Shown here: in pieces, positions 9,614 to 22,126 of the stretch
How positions within the stretch are numbered: the stretch's first letter is position 1
How the letters are laid out: every line of letters starts with the position of its first letter
Origin: Rhodocyclaceae bacterium
GTDB taxonomy: Bacteria > Pseudomonadota > Gammaproteobacteria > Burkholderiales > Rhodocyclaceae
Direction: 5' to 3'
DNA: 53,782 nt
Assembly: GCA_028714035.1 (NCBI GenBank)
Contig: JAQTNA010000031.1
Coordinates: 1 to 53,782 of the forward strand
Notes under the pieces: model-generated
What the model saw: the letters and a program-made list of their open reading frames with translations, nothing else
Database searches by the model: none
What the model was told of the DNA's origin: nothing
Translations under genes and position numbers: made by a program

Positions 9614-11724
9614 GTCTGTTCCAGTTCCATGGCAGTGGCCAGCCTGTGGTGAAGGGGCAGGACGATACGAATGATGGTGCCCTGGCGTTCTTCACTCTCC
9701 ACCGCGAGGCGCCCTCCCAGTTCCGACACGTACTGTGCGCTCTCGTAGGCACCTATGCCCATGCCGGCGTTCTTGGTCGAATCAAATGGCCGAAACAGGT
9801 GATTGCGGATGAACTCCTGGCTCATGCCACATCCTGAATCACCGACCTCCACCATGGCATTATCCCCGTCCCGCGACAGTCGTATCCAGACGCGACCCTC
9901 GGGCGGCGTAGCCTCCAGCGCATTCTGCACCAGGTGCCCGACCACCCGCTCCAGGCGTTCCGCATGGCCGAGCACTTCGATGCCCTCCTCAACGCCAACC
10001 TCCAGATTGGACGCCTGCCCAAGCTTGGCAAGATGCACCCTATTTATGATATCCGCAAGCATGACTGGCCGCGGGCGATCTATGGGCGTCGTGCCGGCGC
10101 GCAGTTGCAGCAGGAGCTGTTTCATGCGATCCACGGCATGGGCGATGGTCATGAACATGTCCTTCTGGAACTCCGGATTATCCTTGTGTCTCTCGGCGTT
10201 CTTCAACAGCAGGGACAACTGTGCCACGAGATTCTTGATGTCATGAACGACGAAGGCAGACATGCGGTTGAAGGAATCGAACTTCTTGGCCTCCAGCAAG
10301 GCATCCTCCGCGCGCATGTGCGTCAGGTAGCTGGCCGCCTGGCTGCTGGCGGTCTTCAACAGGTCCAGCACCTCCCAATTGATGTCCACCTTGGCCCGGG
10401 GGTGGGCAAGCACCACGAAACCGAAAAGCTTCTGTTCGAAAAACATGGGGATGACCAGCCAGGCGTCCTCCAGGGATTCGAGCCAGGAAGGAAGTCTCAG
10501 GAAGCCATAATCCTCCGGGGAAGCATGAAGCTCATCCACATCGAGGATCCACTGGGTCCGCCCGAGAAAATCGAGCAGGGGCGAGGCTGCCGGCTCCACT
10601 TCGGCTATACGCGGCATGTTCAGGCGCGCATTCTGGCGCATGCCGCCCCCGCCCTCGGCGAGCCAGAGCGCGCCGGCGGGGCTTTCCACCAGATCGGCCA
10701 GAGACTTGATGACCAGCTCGGGCAAGCCCCCCGCTTGCGGCGTACCCGACGAAAGGGAATGGGTAAATCGCAGCCACTCCTCCCGATAGTCATACTGGTA
10801 GCTGAAGAAATGCTTGCTGACGAACACCCTCAGCCGGGACCGGTAACTTCCGGAGGTAAGCACCACGGCGAGAAACAGCAGGCCGGCGAACAGAAGCACG
10901 ATCTGCAAGGCCCCCCCCCAGCTACCGCCGAAATAGCGCAGGTAGTAGCCGGCCCCCGCGATGCCCAGGAGATACAGTCCCGTGGCCAGGAGCGCCGTGG
11001 AGTGAAACACGATGTGCCGGGAAACCGTCACCCGGATGTTCCACGCCTTGGTACGGGTGGTGGCCATGGCCAGCAAGGGGATGGTCAACAAATTGACCAC
11101 GCCACGCACGGTCCATGCGTTCAGGTCCAGACGTTTGAAGAGGAAGGCCTCGGCGAAGAGGTATAGGTCAAAGCAGAAGCTGGCCCCCAGCCCCAGGACC
11201 ATGGGCTTGAGGCCCCATCGGTCCGTGGTGGGTGCATTGCGAATCACCTGCTCCAATAAAACCAGGCCCAGGACGGCAAGAGCCAGAGGCGGGGCAAAAG
11301 GTAACTGGCTGGCACGCCCCCCCAGGTAATCGGCAGAGGACGAGAAGCCCATCAACACGACATTGGCCAGGGCCGCCACCACGATCCCGACCACCGCCCA
11401 TCGCGGAGCGAGCAGATTTCGCAGATCGCCACCAGGTTTTTCCGCGGAGTTCGCGTTCAGCAGGGACAGGAGGAACGCAAACCATGCACACAGGCGCAGG
11501 GTATTGAAGAGTACGGCCCCCGCCGCCAGCAGCGGCGATCCCGTTTGACTGAATCCCGCCGCGCAAGCCGCCCAGCACGCGCTCAGAACGATGGCCGCGA
11601 GGAGCAGAGACCCGCGCAAGCCCCCGCGCCATCTGGCGGCAAGTTGGGTGGCGAACACCAGGAAGCCGACGGCGGAGGCCCCGTAACCCCACAAAGCGAG
11701 AGCAGATGAGCTGACGTATTCCAT
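9610..11724 (-). CDS. prsK: PEP-CTERM system sensor histidine kinase PrsK
   Basis: A 704-residue membrane kinase. The first ~290 residues contain seven to nine hydrophobic helices, followed by a GAF-like region (about 320-460) and a dimerisation/phospho-acceptor segment with the histidine in FVVHDIKNLVAQL. The ATPase domain is visible as the N-box HLVQNALEATP, the G1 box GDSGCGM and G2 GMGIGAYE. The long multi-spanning N-terminus and VHDIKN acceptor site are the marks of the PrsK family (exosortase-linked). It presumably phosphorylates PrsR, whose gene overlaps it by 4 bases. The signal sensed is unknown. The gene starts 41 bases after the sugar transferase gene and is part of the same operon. 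Confidence 0.93.
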   Translation of the reverse strand: MEYVSSSALALWGYGASAVGFLVFATQLAARWRGGLRGSLLLAAIVLSACWAACAAGFSQTGSPLLAAGAVLFNTLRLCAWFAFLLSLLNANSAEKPGGDLRNLLAPRWAVVGIVVAALANVVLMGFSSSADYLGGRASQLPFAPPLALAVLGLVLLEQVIRNAPTTDRWGLKPMVLGLGASFCFDLYLFAEAFLFKRLDLNAWTVRGVVNLLTIPLLAMATTRTKAWNIRVTVSRHIVFHSTALLATGLYLLGIAGAGYYLRYFGGSWGGALQIVLLFAGLLFLAVVLTSGSYRSRLRVFVSKHFFSYQYDYREEWLRFTHSLSSGTPQAGGLPELVIKSLADLVESPAGALWLAEGGGGMRQNARLNMPRIAEVEPAASPLLDFLGRTQWILDVDELHASPEDYGFLRLPSWLESLEDAWLVIPMFFEQKLFGFVVLAHPRAKVDINWEVLDLLKTASSQAASYLTHMRAEDALLEAKKFDSFNRMSAFVVHDIKNLVAQLSLLLKNAERHKDNPEFQKDMFMTIAHAVDRMKQLLLQLRAGTTPIDRPRPVMLADIINRVHLAKLGQASNLEVGVEEGIEVLGHAERLERVVGHLVQNALEATPPEGRVWIRLSRDGDNAMVEVGDSGCGMSQEFIRNHLFRPFDSTKNAGMGIGAYESAQYVSELGGRLAVESEERQGTIIRIVLPLHHRLATAMELEQT

Positions 11725-11765
11725 GTCTCAGTCCGGGAACTGGCAGTCCGGCCGTTCATTCCCGT

Positions 11766-13148
11766 TCAATGGGCGCCTTCCCCGGACAGGACAACGGTCA
11801 TGGTCCTGAACAGGATCAACAGGTCCAACAACAGCGTCTGGTTCTTGATGTAATAGAGATCGAACTGGAGCTTGTGAACCGCGTCGTCCACCGTATCCCC
11901 GTATTTGTAACGGACCTGGGCCCAACCGGTAATGCCAGGCTTGACACTATGGCGGGCCGCATAGAAAGGGATCTGCTGACTCAGTTGGGCGACGAAGAAC
12001 GGCCGCTCGGGGCGGGGACCGACGATGCTCATCTCCCCCATGAGTACGTTGAAGATTTGTGGCAATTCATCTATCCGGGTCTTGCGGATGAAACGCCCGA
12101 CGCGCGTAATGCGGTCATCATTCGCCTTGGCCCAACGGGGCTTGCCGTCCGCTTCGGCATCCGAATACATGCTGCGGAATTTCTTCACCCGAAAGACCCT
12201 TCCGGCCTGGCCGACCCGCTCCTGCTGATAAATGATCGGCCCCTTGCTTTCCAGCTTGATGGCGAAGGCGGCCAACAGCATGAAGGGCAAGGACACCACG
12301 AGCAGCACCAGTGCGCCCGAAAGATCGAAACTCCGCTTGATGATCGTGCGCACAAACCCCTGGCGAAAACCTTCGCCGTATATGAGCCAACTGGCCCGGA
12401 GCGATTCGATGCGCACCTCTCCCCGCAAGCGTTCGAAGAAAGTGGAAAGGTCAATGACGCTCACCCCTTCCAGCTTGCACTGGAGGAGTTCTGTCAGCGG
12501 CAGGACACCGCCACGCCGTTCCCTGACCGCCACGATGATTTCGTCCACCGCCAGGTCGTTCACCACATCCGTGAGGGTGCTCGTCGGCGACAGGATTTGT
12601 CCCGACGACACCGCCACCTCCCCGGCATCTATGGGGTAAAAACCCAGCAGCAACATGCCGCGCATCCCGGAGGCAGCAAGCGCCTGCTCCACCAATGCCG
12701 CTTCCGGCCCGGTGCCGACCACCAGGATATGGCGGGAAAACACCCGGGGGTCCAACCTGTGCAACAGCGTTGCGCGCAGAAGCAACACGGCGGCCAGGGA
12801 CAGGGTGCCCGATATGGCCAAAGCCTCCTCGCACGCCGAGCGGCACGGCATGAGCACCAGCACCACATAGAGTACGCAAAGTCCCAAGAGCAGGGCAAGA
12901 ATGATGCGTGCCGCAGCGCCGCCGAAGGAACGGGGAAGGTCGTGGCGATACAGGCCAAGAGCGCCGTTGATCACCGTGACCAGCAGGGCAAACAGAATGG
13001 CGGGCTGCAGGGATTCCGTGAGTACCACGGCCGAGCCCTGGGTTTGCAGCAGCAGTCCCAACATCACGGCGAGCAAAAGCAGGCACGCGTCCAAGGCAGT
13101 CTGGAGCAACGTGTTCGCCGGCACGTAGTGGCTGAGAAGCCTTACCAT
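11766..13148 (-). CDS. PEP-CTERM/exosortase-associated polyprenyl-phosphate sugar transferase
   Basis: This 460-residue initiating glycosyltransferase has a membrane N-terminus (about four helices within residues 10-130), a central Rossmann-like region (about 140-255) and a C-terminal bacterial sugar-transferase domain (about 265-460). Markers of the last are KRSFDLSGALVLL, QERVGQAGRVFRVKKFRSM, RKTRIDELPQIFNVLMG, GPRPERPFF and KPGITGWAQV. Enzymes of this type transfer a sugar-1-phosphate to undecaprenyl phosphate to start an exopolysaccharide repeat unit. The arrangement matches the family found beside exosortase loci (TIGR03013, as I recall it). AAGGAAAGGA precedes the start. It is the first gene of the eight-gene minus-strand operon ending at 1347. 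Confidence 0.92.
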   Translation of the reverse strand: MVRLLSHYVPANTLLQTALDACLLLLAVMLGLLLQTQGSAVVLTESLQPAILFALLVTVINGALGLYRHDLPRSFGGAAARIILALLLGLCVLYVVLVLMPCRSACEEALAISGTLSLAAVLLLRATLLHRLDPRVFSRHILVVGTGPEAALVEQALAASGMRGMLLLGFYPIDAGEVAVSSGQILSPTSTLTDVVNDLAVDEIIVAVRERRGGVLPLTELLQCKLEGVSVIDLSTFFERLRGEVRIESLRASWLIYGEGFRQGFVRTIIKRSFDLSGALVLLVVSLPFMLLAAFAIKLESKGPIIYQQERVGQAGRVFRVKKFRSMYSDAEADGKPRWAKANDDRITRVGRFIRKTRIDELPQIFNVLMGEMSIVGPRPERPFFVAQLSQQIPFYAARHSVKPGITGWAQVRYKYGDTVDDAVHKLQFDLYYIKNQTLLLDLLILFRTMTVVLSGEGAH

Positions 13149-13562
13149 GAATCCTTTCCTTGATGCAAACGCAGTACGGTTTGGAAGGCGACACCCAGGC
13201 CACCCTTCCGAACGATTGAGTCAAGCGCTCGACCCGTTCCTTGGCAAGACACGCTCGCCCATGAAGACAATCCGGAGGAGAGGAGAGCCCGTGCGGCGCC
13301 ATTCCTTCACGTGCAGGGCCTAATTCTACCGTAAGGCGATGAAATATTTTCCGAAAGCGCGATTTGTTTGCGATCTTGCATGCCATTGAGCCCCGTAGCG
13401 ACGGCCGCTCCCCTACCGAGTGCGGCGCCGTTCTGGCTGCCCCCCGCGCCATCCTGCCTTCAAATCCCGGCTCACCGGCCGATGAAATGGCGGCCGGAAC
13501 GGGGCCGAGGGGAGATGTGGCGCGCAATGCTATAATTTGGCGAAAGCTTCCCACGCCCCCCG
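13149..13562. other. Gene-free divergent region between EPS operon and hemA (414 bp)
   Basis: This stretch separates the minus-strand EPS/PEP-CTERM operon from plus-strand hemA and must hold both promoters. The hemA promoter is visible at its right end (13528-13536). For the minus-strand operon, TGCAAACGCAGTACGG at about 13164 weakly resembles a sigma-54 site but lacks the essential -24 GG. An AT-richer patch lies around 13321-13380. No ORF, RNA or repeat was recognised. Confidence 0.6.
13528..13536 (+). promoter_or_regulatory. hemA promoter (extended -10)
   Basis: TGC-TATAAT is a perfect extended -10 motif. No good -35 is seen at 16-18 bases. The expected transcription start near 13543 leaves about 20 bases of leader before the hemA ATG. 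Confidence 0.6.
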
Positions 13563-14828
13563 ATGCAAATATTCACCCTCGGCATCAACCACCATACGGC
13601 CCCCCTTTCGGTACGGGAGCAGGTGGCGTTCGCCCCTGACCGGCTGGCCCTGGCCCTGGACGACCTGGTGCGCATGCGGCCGGTGCGCGAGGCGGCGATA
13701 CTTTCCACCTGCAACCGCACCGAGTTGTACTGCGCCACCGAGGCGCCGGACAGCGCCGCGGAGTGGCTGGCGGAATACCACCGTCTGTCTCCGGACAAGA
13801 TCAGCCCTTACCTCTACACCCTGCCGCAGCGGGATTCCGTGCGCCATGTCTTCCGCGTGGCCAGCGGGCTGGATTCCATGGTCCTCGGGGAACCCCAGAT
13901 CCTGGGTCAGATGAAGGAAGCGGCACGCCGCGCCGAGGAGGCGGGCACCCTGGGCACCCTGCTCGGCAAGATGTTCCAGCGCACCTTCGCGGTAGCCAAG
14001 GAGGTGCGCTCAAGCACCGCCATCGGCGCCAACATCGTGTCCATGGCGGCGGCGGCCGTGCATCTTTCCGAGCGCATCTTCGAGAGCGTGTCGGAACAGC
14101 AGGTATTGTTCATCGGCGCGGGCGAGATGATCGAGCTGTGCGCGGCCCATTTCGCCGGGCACAAGCCGCGTCGCATCACCGTGGCCAACCGCACCCCGGA
14201 GCGAGGGCAGGCCCTGGCGGACCGCTTCGGCGGCGAGGCCATACGCCTGGACGAGTTGCCTGAGCGTCTGCACCATTACGACATCGTGGTGTCCTGCACC
14301 GCCAGCCCCCTGCCCATCCTGGGCAAGGGCATGGTGGAGCGGGCCTTGAAGGCACGCCGGCACCGGCCGGTGGTCATGGTGGATCTGGCCGTGCCGCGGG
14401 ACATCGAGGCCGAGGTATCCCGCCTGGACGACGTGTTTCTGTACACCCTGGACGACCTGGCCCAGGTGGTGGAATCCGGAATGGAATCGCGCCAGGCCGC
14501 GGTGGTGGAGGCGGAAGCCATCATCGAGAGCCGCGTGGATAATTTCCTGCACTGGGTGGAAACCCGTGACGTGGTGCCCACCATCCGGGCGCTCCGGGAT
14601 CACGCCGAGCGGCTGCGCCGGCATGAACTGGATCGGGCGGTGAAGCTCCTGGCCAAGGGCGATGACCCGCAAAGGGTGCTGGAAGCCCTTTCCCACGGCA
14701 TCACCAACAAGCTGCTGCACGGCCCCACCCACGCCCTGAATCAGTCCGAAGGCAGCATGCGCGCCGACCTCTCCGATCTGATCTCCCGCCTCTATCAGTT
14801 GCACCACCCCAGCCATTCCGGCGAGTAG
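13563..14828 (+). CDS. hemA: Glutamyl-tRNA reductase HemA
   Basis: HemA reduces glutamyl-tRNA(Glu) to glutamate-1-semialdehyde with NADPH, the first committed step of haem synthesis by the C5 pathway. The 421-residue protein has the expected length. The N-terminal catalytic domain starts [19 protein letters not shown] and contains the nucleophilic cysteine in STCNRTELY. The substrate-specificity segment is [16 protein letters not shown]. The NADP-binding domain follows at [15 protein letters not shown], and the C-terminal helical dimerisation domain ends the protein. It is first in the hemA-prfA-prmC cluster, an arrangement shared with many proteobacteria. Very secure. Confidence 0.98.
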   Translation: MQIFTLGINHHTAPLSVREQVAFAPDRLALALDDLVRMRPVREAAILSTCNRTELYCATEAPDSAAEWLAEYHRLSPDKISPYLYTLPQRDSVRHVFRVASGLDSMVLGEPQILGQMKEAARRAEEAGTLGTLLGKMFQRTFAVAKEVRSSTAIGANIVSMAAAAVHLSERIFESVSEQQVLFIGAGEMIELCAAHFAGHKPRRITVANRTPERGQALADRFGGEAIRLDELPERLHHYDIVVSCTASPLPILGKGMVERALKARRHRPVVMVDLAVPRDIEAEVSRLDDVFLYTLDDLAQVVESGMESRQAAVVEAEAIIESRVDNFLHWVETRDVVPTIRALRDHAERLRRHELDRAVKLLAKGDDPQRVLEALSHGITNKLLHGPTHALNQSEGSMRADLSDLISRLYQLHHPSHSGE

Positions 14829-14859
14829 GGTCTGTCCGGTGAACGGCCCGGCACGGCGC

Positions 14860-14896
14860 CGGTCTCGACTTCCCACTCCCCACTCCCCACTTCCCG
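14860..14896. repeat. Half heptad-arm element between hemA and prfA
   Basis: Tandem 7-base words (TCCCACT, CCCCACT, CCCCACT) follow a short GC palindrome (CGGCGCCG at about 14865) and end directly at the prfA ATG. It is only the pyrimidine-rich arm of the family described at 36631-36728. Nothing resembling a Shine-Dalgarno remains before prfA. Confidence 0.65.
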
Positions 14897-15982
14897 ATGA
14901 AGCAAAGCATCCTCGACAAACTGGAACACCTGGCCAACCGGCTCACCGAACTGGACGCGCTCCTGTCCACCGAGGACGCCACCCGGGACATGGAGAATTA
15001 CCGCCGGCTCACCCGTGAACACGCGGACATTTCCCCGGTGGTGGATCTCTACAAACGCTGGAACAAGGCTGCCGAGGACATGGCCTCCGCCCAGGAGATG
15101 CTCACCGACCCGGAGATGAAGGAGTTGGCTCAGGGCGAGATCGAGGCCTGCCGGGAGGGCATGGTGCGCCTGGAGGAGGAATTGCAGGTCGCCCTGCTGC
15201 CGAAAGACCCCAACGACGACAAGAACCTGTTCCTGGAAATCCGGGCCGGCACCGGTGGCGATGAATCCGCCCTGTTCGCCGCCGACCTCTTTCGCATGTA
15301 CACCCGCTACGCGGAACGCCAACGCTGGCAGGTGGAGGTCATCTCGGCCTCGGAATCCGACCTGGGCGGCTACAAGGAAATCATCGCCCGCATCGCCGGC
15401 ACCGGGGCCTATTCCAAGCTGAAATTCGAGTCCGGCGGCCACCGGGTGCAGCGGGTGCCGGCCACCGAGACCCAGGGCCGCATCCACACCTCCGCCTGTA
15501 CCGTGGCCGTGCTGCCCGAAGCGGACGAGGTGGCGGACGTGGTCATCAACCCGGCGGAAATCCGGATTGACACCTATCGAGCCTCCGGCGCGGGCGGCCA
15601 GCACATCAACAAGACCGATTCCGCCGTGCGCATCACCCACCTGCCGACGGGCATCGTGGTGGAATGCCAGGACGACCGTTCCCAGCACCGCAACAAGGCC
15701 CAGGCCATGAGCGTGCTGGCGGCCCGCATCAAGGACCGGGAAACCCGGGAGCGTCAGGCCCGGGAGGCCGCCACGCGAAAAAGCCTGGTGGGCAGCGGCG
15801 ACCGCTCCGAGCGCATACGCACCTACAACTTCCCCCAGGGCCGGGTGACGGATCACCGCATCAACCTCACCCTGTACAAGATCGAGTTCATCATGGACGG
15901 CGAAATGGACGAGATCGTCTCGGCCCTCACCTCCGAACATCAGGCCGAGTTGCTGGCGGCGTTGAGCGGCGAGGCCGCGTGA
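14897..15982 (+). CDS. prfA: Peptide chain release factor 1 (RF1)
   Basis: RF1 recognises UAG and UAA stop codons in the ribosome and triggers peptide release. The 361-residue protein has the standard length. It shows the tripeptide anticodon region in [18 protein letters not shown] (P-A-T for RF1, against S-P-F in RF2) and the catalytic GGQ in [17 protein letters not shown]. The glutamine of GGQ is normally methylated by PrmC, encoded by the next gene, whose GTG start overlaps the prfA stop. The start codon follows directly on a CCCCACT repeat arm with no visible ribosome-binding site, which is odd for a housekeeping gene. Confidence 0.98.
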   Translation: MKQSILDKLEHLANRLTELDALLSTEDATRDMENYRRLTREHADISPVVDLYKRWNKAAEDMASAQEMLTDPEMKELAQGEIEACREGMVRLEEELQVALLPKDPNDDKNLFLEIRAGTGGDESALFAADLFRMYTRYAERQRWQVEVISASESDLGGYKEIIARIAGTGAYSKLKFESGGHRVQRVPATETQGRIHTSACTVAVLPEADEVADVVINPAEIRIDTYRASGAGGQHINKTDSAVRITHLPTGIVVECQDDRSQHRNKAQAMSVLAARIKDRETRERQAREAATRKSLVGSGDRSERIRTYNFPQGRVTDHRINLTLYKIEFIMDGEMDEIVSALTSEHQAELLAALSGEAA

Positions 15983-16833
15983 GGGGTGAGGGATGGAAAG
16001 CGAGGAGGGATGCCCTGGCTTGGGCGCGCTCGATCATTCCGCTTTTTGAAGCCCGCCTGTTCCTGGAAAAGGTGCTTGGGCTTTCCCGCGTGGCGCTGAT
16101 GGCCCATGACGAGTTGCCTCTTTCCGAATCCGAACGAGAGGCGTTCGAGACCCTGGTGGTGCGCCGCGCGGCCGGGGAGCCGGTGGCCTATCTCCTGGGG
16201 CAACGGGAATTCTACGGCCGGACGTATCGAGTCACGCCCGACGTCCTGATCCCCAGGCCGGAGACCGAACTCCTGGTGGAACTGGCCCTGGAGCGTGCCG
16301 ATGCCGGATCGCGCGTCCTGGACCTGGGCACGGGCAGCGGTGCCGTGGCCGTGAGCCTGGCCCTGGAAAAACCGGATGCAGAGGTAACGGCGGTGGACCT
16401 CAGCCCGGCCGCGTTGGCGGTCGCCCGAAGCAATGCGCAAGCCCTGGGTGCCCGGGTCGGTTTTCTTCAGGGTAGCTGGTATGGCCCGGTGCCGTTGCCG
16501 GCCCGCTTCGATCTCATCGTTTCCAACCCGCCCTACGTGGCCCCCGGCGACCCGCATCTTGCCGAGGGCGACCTGCGCTTCGAACCCTCCTCGGCCCTGG
16601 TGGGCCAGGATGACGGCCTGGGCGACATCCGGTTCATCGTTCATGGCGCGGCAAACCGCCTGGCGCCGGGTGGCTGGCTGTTGTTCGAGCATGGCTACGA
16701 CCAAGGCCGCGCCTGCCGGGATCTGCTGACCGCCGCCGGCTTCACCGAAGTCCAGACCTGGCCGGACCTGGCCGGGATGGATCGGGTGAGCGGAGGAGCT
16801 TGCGGACAGCCTCCTCTGACGAGGAAATCCTAG
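15979..16833 (+). CDS. prmC: Release factor glutamine methyltransferase PrmC
   Basis: PrmC methylates the GGQ glutamine of RF1 and RF2 using S-adenosylmethionine. I place the start at the GTG overlapping the prfA stop (GTGA), giving 284 residues; the upstream part of the open frame is a shadow of prfA. The N-terminal helical domain runs to about residue 95. The methyltransferase domain has the SAM-binding motif [17 protein letters not shown] and the signature NPPY in [21 protein letters not shown] before the SAM motif is also diagnostic. Coupling to prfA supports co-expression of enzyme and substrate. A longer start is not supported. Confidence 0.95.
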   Translation: MRGEGWKARRDALAWARSIIPLFEARLFLEKVLGLSRVALMAHDELPLSESEREAFETLVVRRAAGEPVAYLLGQREFYGRTYRVTPDVLIPRPETELLVELALERADAGSRVLDLGTGSGAVAVSLALEKPDAEVTAVDLSPAALAVARSNAQALGARVGFLQGSWYGPVPLPARFDLIVSNPPYVAPGDPHLAEGDLRFEPSSALVGQDDGLGDIRFIVHGAANRLAPGGWLLFEHGYDQGRACRDLLTAAGFTEVQTWPDLAGMDRVSGGACGQPPLTRKS

Positions 16834-16857
16834 CGGGTGACCCGAATTCGCTCCGTC

Positions 16858-17571
16858 TCAGTCGTCGGCGGTGTCTTCCAGCATGCGCCGGTAAACGTAG
16901 GCGGTGATCATGACCCGGTCGGGCTGCGAGACCTCCTTGAATTCGACGCCGTGCATGACGGGCGGGATGCCACCACCTTCCACCTCCGTATCGGTGGCGA
17001 CATTCCGGATCACGCCCTCCAACTGGGGATAGGCTTCGATCTCATCCAGGTTGACCCTGAACTTGACGGATATCCGGTCGCCCTTCACGCCCAGGGGCGT
17101 GCGGGCCGCAAGCAGGGCGCCGCCCACGCTGAGGTTGGTGATATTCGCCGCGGCGGGCGTGTTGGCCCGTTCCCCGGAGAGTATCTGCACCGCGGCGATG
17201 ATGTTGGTGTTCACCCGCGCGCCCTTGCGCACGACGATGCCTCGCACCTCCCGGGGATAGGAAAGGTGCATGTGGGGAAACGGCGTATTGACCACCTTGA
17301 AGGTGGCGGCCGGGAAGGCGTAGGCGTTCTTGCCGGAGAAGCAGCGCACGACAAAGCTCTGCCCCTCGCGCATGAGGCAAATCTTGCCATCCACCACGGG
17401 CGTGGTGACCAGGACGGACTTGCCCACGGCGTAGCCGATGAGCTTCACGTAATAGCGCACCATCCCCTGGTCCGCCTGGGACTGGAGTTGCAGGGTATCG
17501 CCGATGAGGAGTTTGACGTCCTCCAGCCTGACGATGGTGTCCTTGCCCGACTGTTCTGTTGCGTCTGCCAT
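16858..17571 (-). CDS. YcgR-like flagellar brake protein (PilZ domain)
   Basis: The likely start is MADATEQSGKD, giving 237 residues; the frame extends upstream to 17682 without family-like sequence. The N-terminal half (about 10-110) fits the YcgR N-domain beta barrel. The C-terminal PilZ domain (about 115-230) has the c-di-GMP motif arginines in YPREVRGIVVRKGARVNT and the NLSVGGALL box (N replacing the usual D of DxSxxG). Such proteins bind cyclic di-GMP and slow the flagellar motor or act on other surface machinery. No flagellar gene is adjacent, but fliW is 10 kb away. It converges with prmC. Confidence 0.85.
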   Translation of the reverse strand: MADATEQSGKDTIVRLEDVKLLIGDTLQLQSQADQGMVRYYVKLIGYAVGKSVLVTTPVVDGKICLMREGQSFVVRCFSGKNAYAFPAATFKVVNTPFPHMHLSYPREVRGIVVRKGARVNTNIIAAVQILSGERANTPAAANITNLSVGGALLAARTPLGVKGDRISVKFRVNLDEIEAYPQLEGVIRNVATDTEVEGGGIPPVMHGVEFKEVSQPDRVMITAYVYRRMLEDTADD

Positions 17572-17703
17572 GCTGGTATCTACCTGAAGTTCCGGAGTTC
17601 TCGCGACCTCATGATTGATTACGAGCGGACTCCCGAAAACTTGAGGGCTCCCGGAGCGAACATCCCCGGGTGATTCCCGCAATGACTTCCGAGATCGGAG
17701 CGG

Positions 17704-18312
17704 TCAGTCGTGAGGCGCCGAATCGGCGAAGGAGGTGCGCTGCGTAAGCTTGTCGCGCAGCTTCACCAGATTGGGGTAAGGGGTGCGCCAGTCAAAATCG
17801 GCGAGGCGAAAGGAAAGGTAATCCAGGGCCACGCAGGCGGCAATATCGGCCAGGGTCAGACCGTTGCCGTGGCACCAGGGTGCGTCCCCCAGATCCTCGG
17901 ACATCATCTTCACACCCCGCCCCACCTTGTCCTGCTGGCGCGCCAGCCACTCCTTGCTGCGCTGGGTGGGTTTGCGGCGATTCTCCAGGACGATGTTGGC
18001 GGCGGCATCGCACACGCCATCGGAGAGCGCCTCCCAGCGCTTGACCTGGATGCGCTCCCGGTTTGTCTGGGGCAGCAGGCGGTTGTTCGGCGCCGCATTG
18101 TCCAGGTACTCGCAGATCACTCGCGAGTCGAACAGGGTACTGTCGTCGTCCAGGATCAGGATGGGCACCTTGCCCAGGGGGTTGAGGTCGGGCACCCCGC
18201 TCCCCTCTTCCCAGGGAGAATCCAGCACAAACTCGTAGTCAATCTTCTTTTCCGCAAGGACGATGCGCGTCTTGCGCACGTAAGGGCTGGTGAAGGTGCC
18301 GATCAGCTTCAT
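17704..18312 (-). CDS. Glutathione S-transferase family protein
   Basis: A 202-residue protein with a thioredoxin-fold N-terminal domain (MKLIGTFTSPYVRKTRIVLAEKK, then GKVPILILDDDSTLFDSRVICEYLD with the glutathione-contacting Asp-Ser) and an all-helical C-terminal domain (about 85-200). It resembles bacterial YibF-like GSTs, with Ser or Thr near the N-terminus as the likely catalytic residue. The substrate is unknown. It is a single-gene unit with its own promoter (18347-18355) and sits between the PilZ gene and dnaE, all on the minus strand. Confidence 0.9.
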   Translation of the reverse strand: MKLIGTFTSPYVRKTRIVLAEKKIDYEFVLDSPWEEGSGVPDLNPLGKVPILILDDDSTLFDSRVICEYLDNAAPNNRLLPQTNRERIQVKRWEALSDGVCDAAANIVLENRRKPTQRSKEWLARQQDKVGRGVKMMSEDLGDAPWCHGNGLTLADIAACVALDYLSFRLADFDWRTPYPNLVKLRDKLTQRTSFADSAPHD

Positions 18313-18346
18313 TATTTTTGGTTGCAGCCTGCGAGGATGGGGAACG

Positions 18347-18355
18347 ATTATAGCA
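18347..18355 (-). promoter_or_regulatory. Promoter of the GST gene (extended -10)
   Basis: On the minus strand TGC-TATAAT forms an extended -10, 35 bases before the ATG at 18312. No convincing -35 is present. Confidence 0.55.
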
Positions 18356-18385
18356 TCGGCAATTTTTTCGATGACTTGAGTGAAG

Positions 18386-18475
18386 CGGAGGCTAGAAGCT
18401 AGTAGGTCAGAGGGACTAGGAAATATTTTCCGCGCGCTTCGCGCGCGCCAAATTCCCCTAGCCTCTAGTCTCTGC
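18386..18475. repeat. Heptad-arm intergenic element (copy 3), between GST and dnaE
   Basis: The left purine-rich arm has words GGAGGCTA, GAAGCTA and so on. The core is the hairpin CGCGCG-CTT-CGCGCG (about 18431-18446) followed by CCAAATTC. The right arm is CCCTAGC-CTCTAGT-CTCTG. It stops two bases before the dnaE stop codon at 18478. Confidence 0.75.
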
Positions 18476-18477
18476 CG

Positions 18478-21960
<3,483 letters not shown>

Positions 21961-21966
21961 GGGGCG

Positions 21967-21972
21967 ATTTTA
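21967..21972 (-). promoter_or_regulatory. Candidate dnaE -10 element
   Basis: TGTAAAAT on the minus strand ends only six bases before the dnaE ATG. The same TGTAAAATC string stands in front of glyQ (36613) and thiS (38571), where it leaves a normal 25-30 base leader. If it is used here, transcription would start at or next to the ATG. Confidence 0.4.
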
Positions 21973-22060
21973 CAGGCGAAGACTGGCCCCGAGTGGGGGC
22001 GGGGAGAAAAAGGTCCTCCGCGCGCAACGATAAACCTTCATGCCGGGCGTGGCGTCTTAT

Positions 22061-22092
22061 GGTAGATTCCGCCCGCATGGCAGGAATCTACC
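22061..22092. promoter_or_regulatory. Inverted repeat upstream of the epimerase gene
   Basis: GGTAGATTCC and GGAATCTACC form a perfect 10-base inverted repeat with a 12-base spacer, ending 34 bases before the epimerase ATG. It may be an operator or an RNA hairpin in the leader. No matching regulator gene is recognised. Confidence 0.45.
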
Positions 22093-22126
22093 GCCCCTCT
22101 GTCACTCAACCCTTCACTGGATATCC

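Noticed and set aside
13155-13185. Possible sigma-54 promoter for the PEP-CTERM operon
   Set aside because: The TTGCA -12 half is present on the minus strand, but the -24 half reads CCGTAC instead of TGGCAC, without the essential GG.
15664-15978. Upstream extension of the prmC frame
   Set aside because: It is a shadow of prfA; the conserved PrmC sequence begins at the GTG overlapping the prfA stop.
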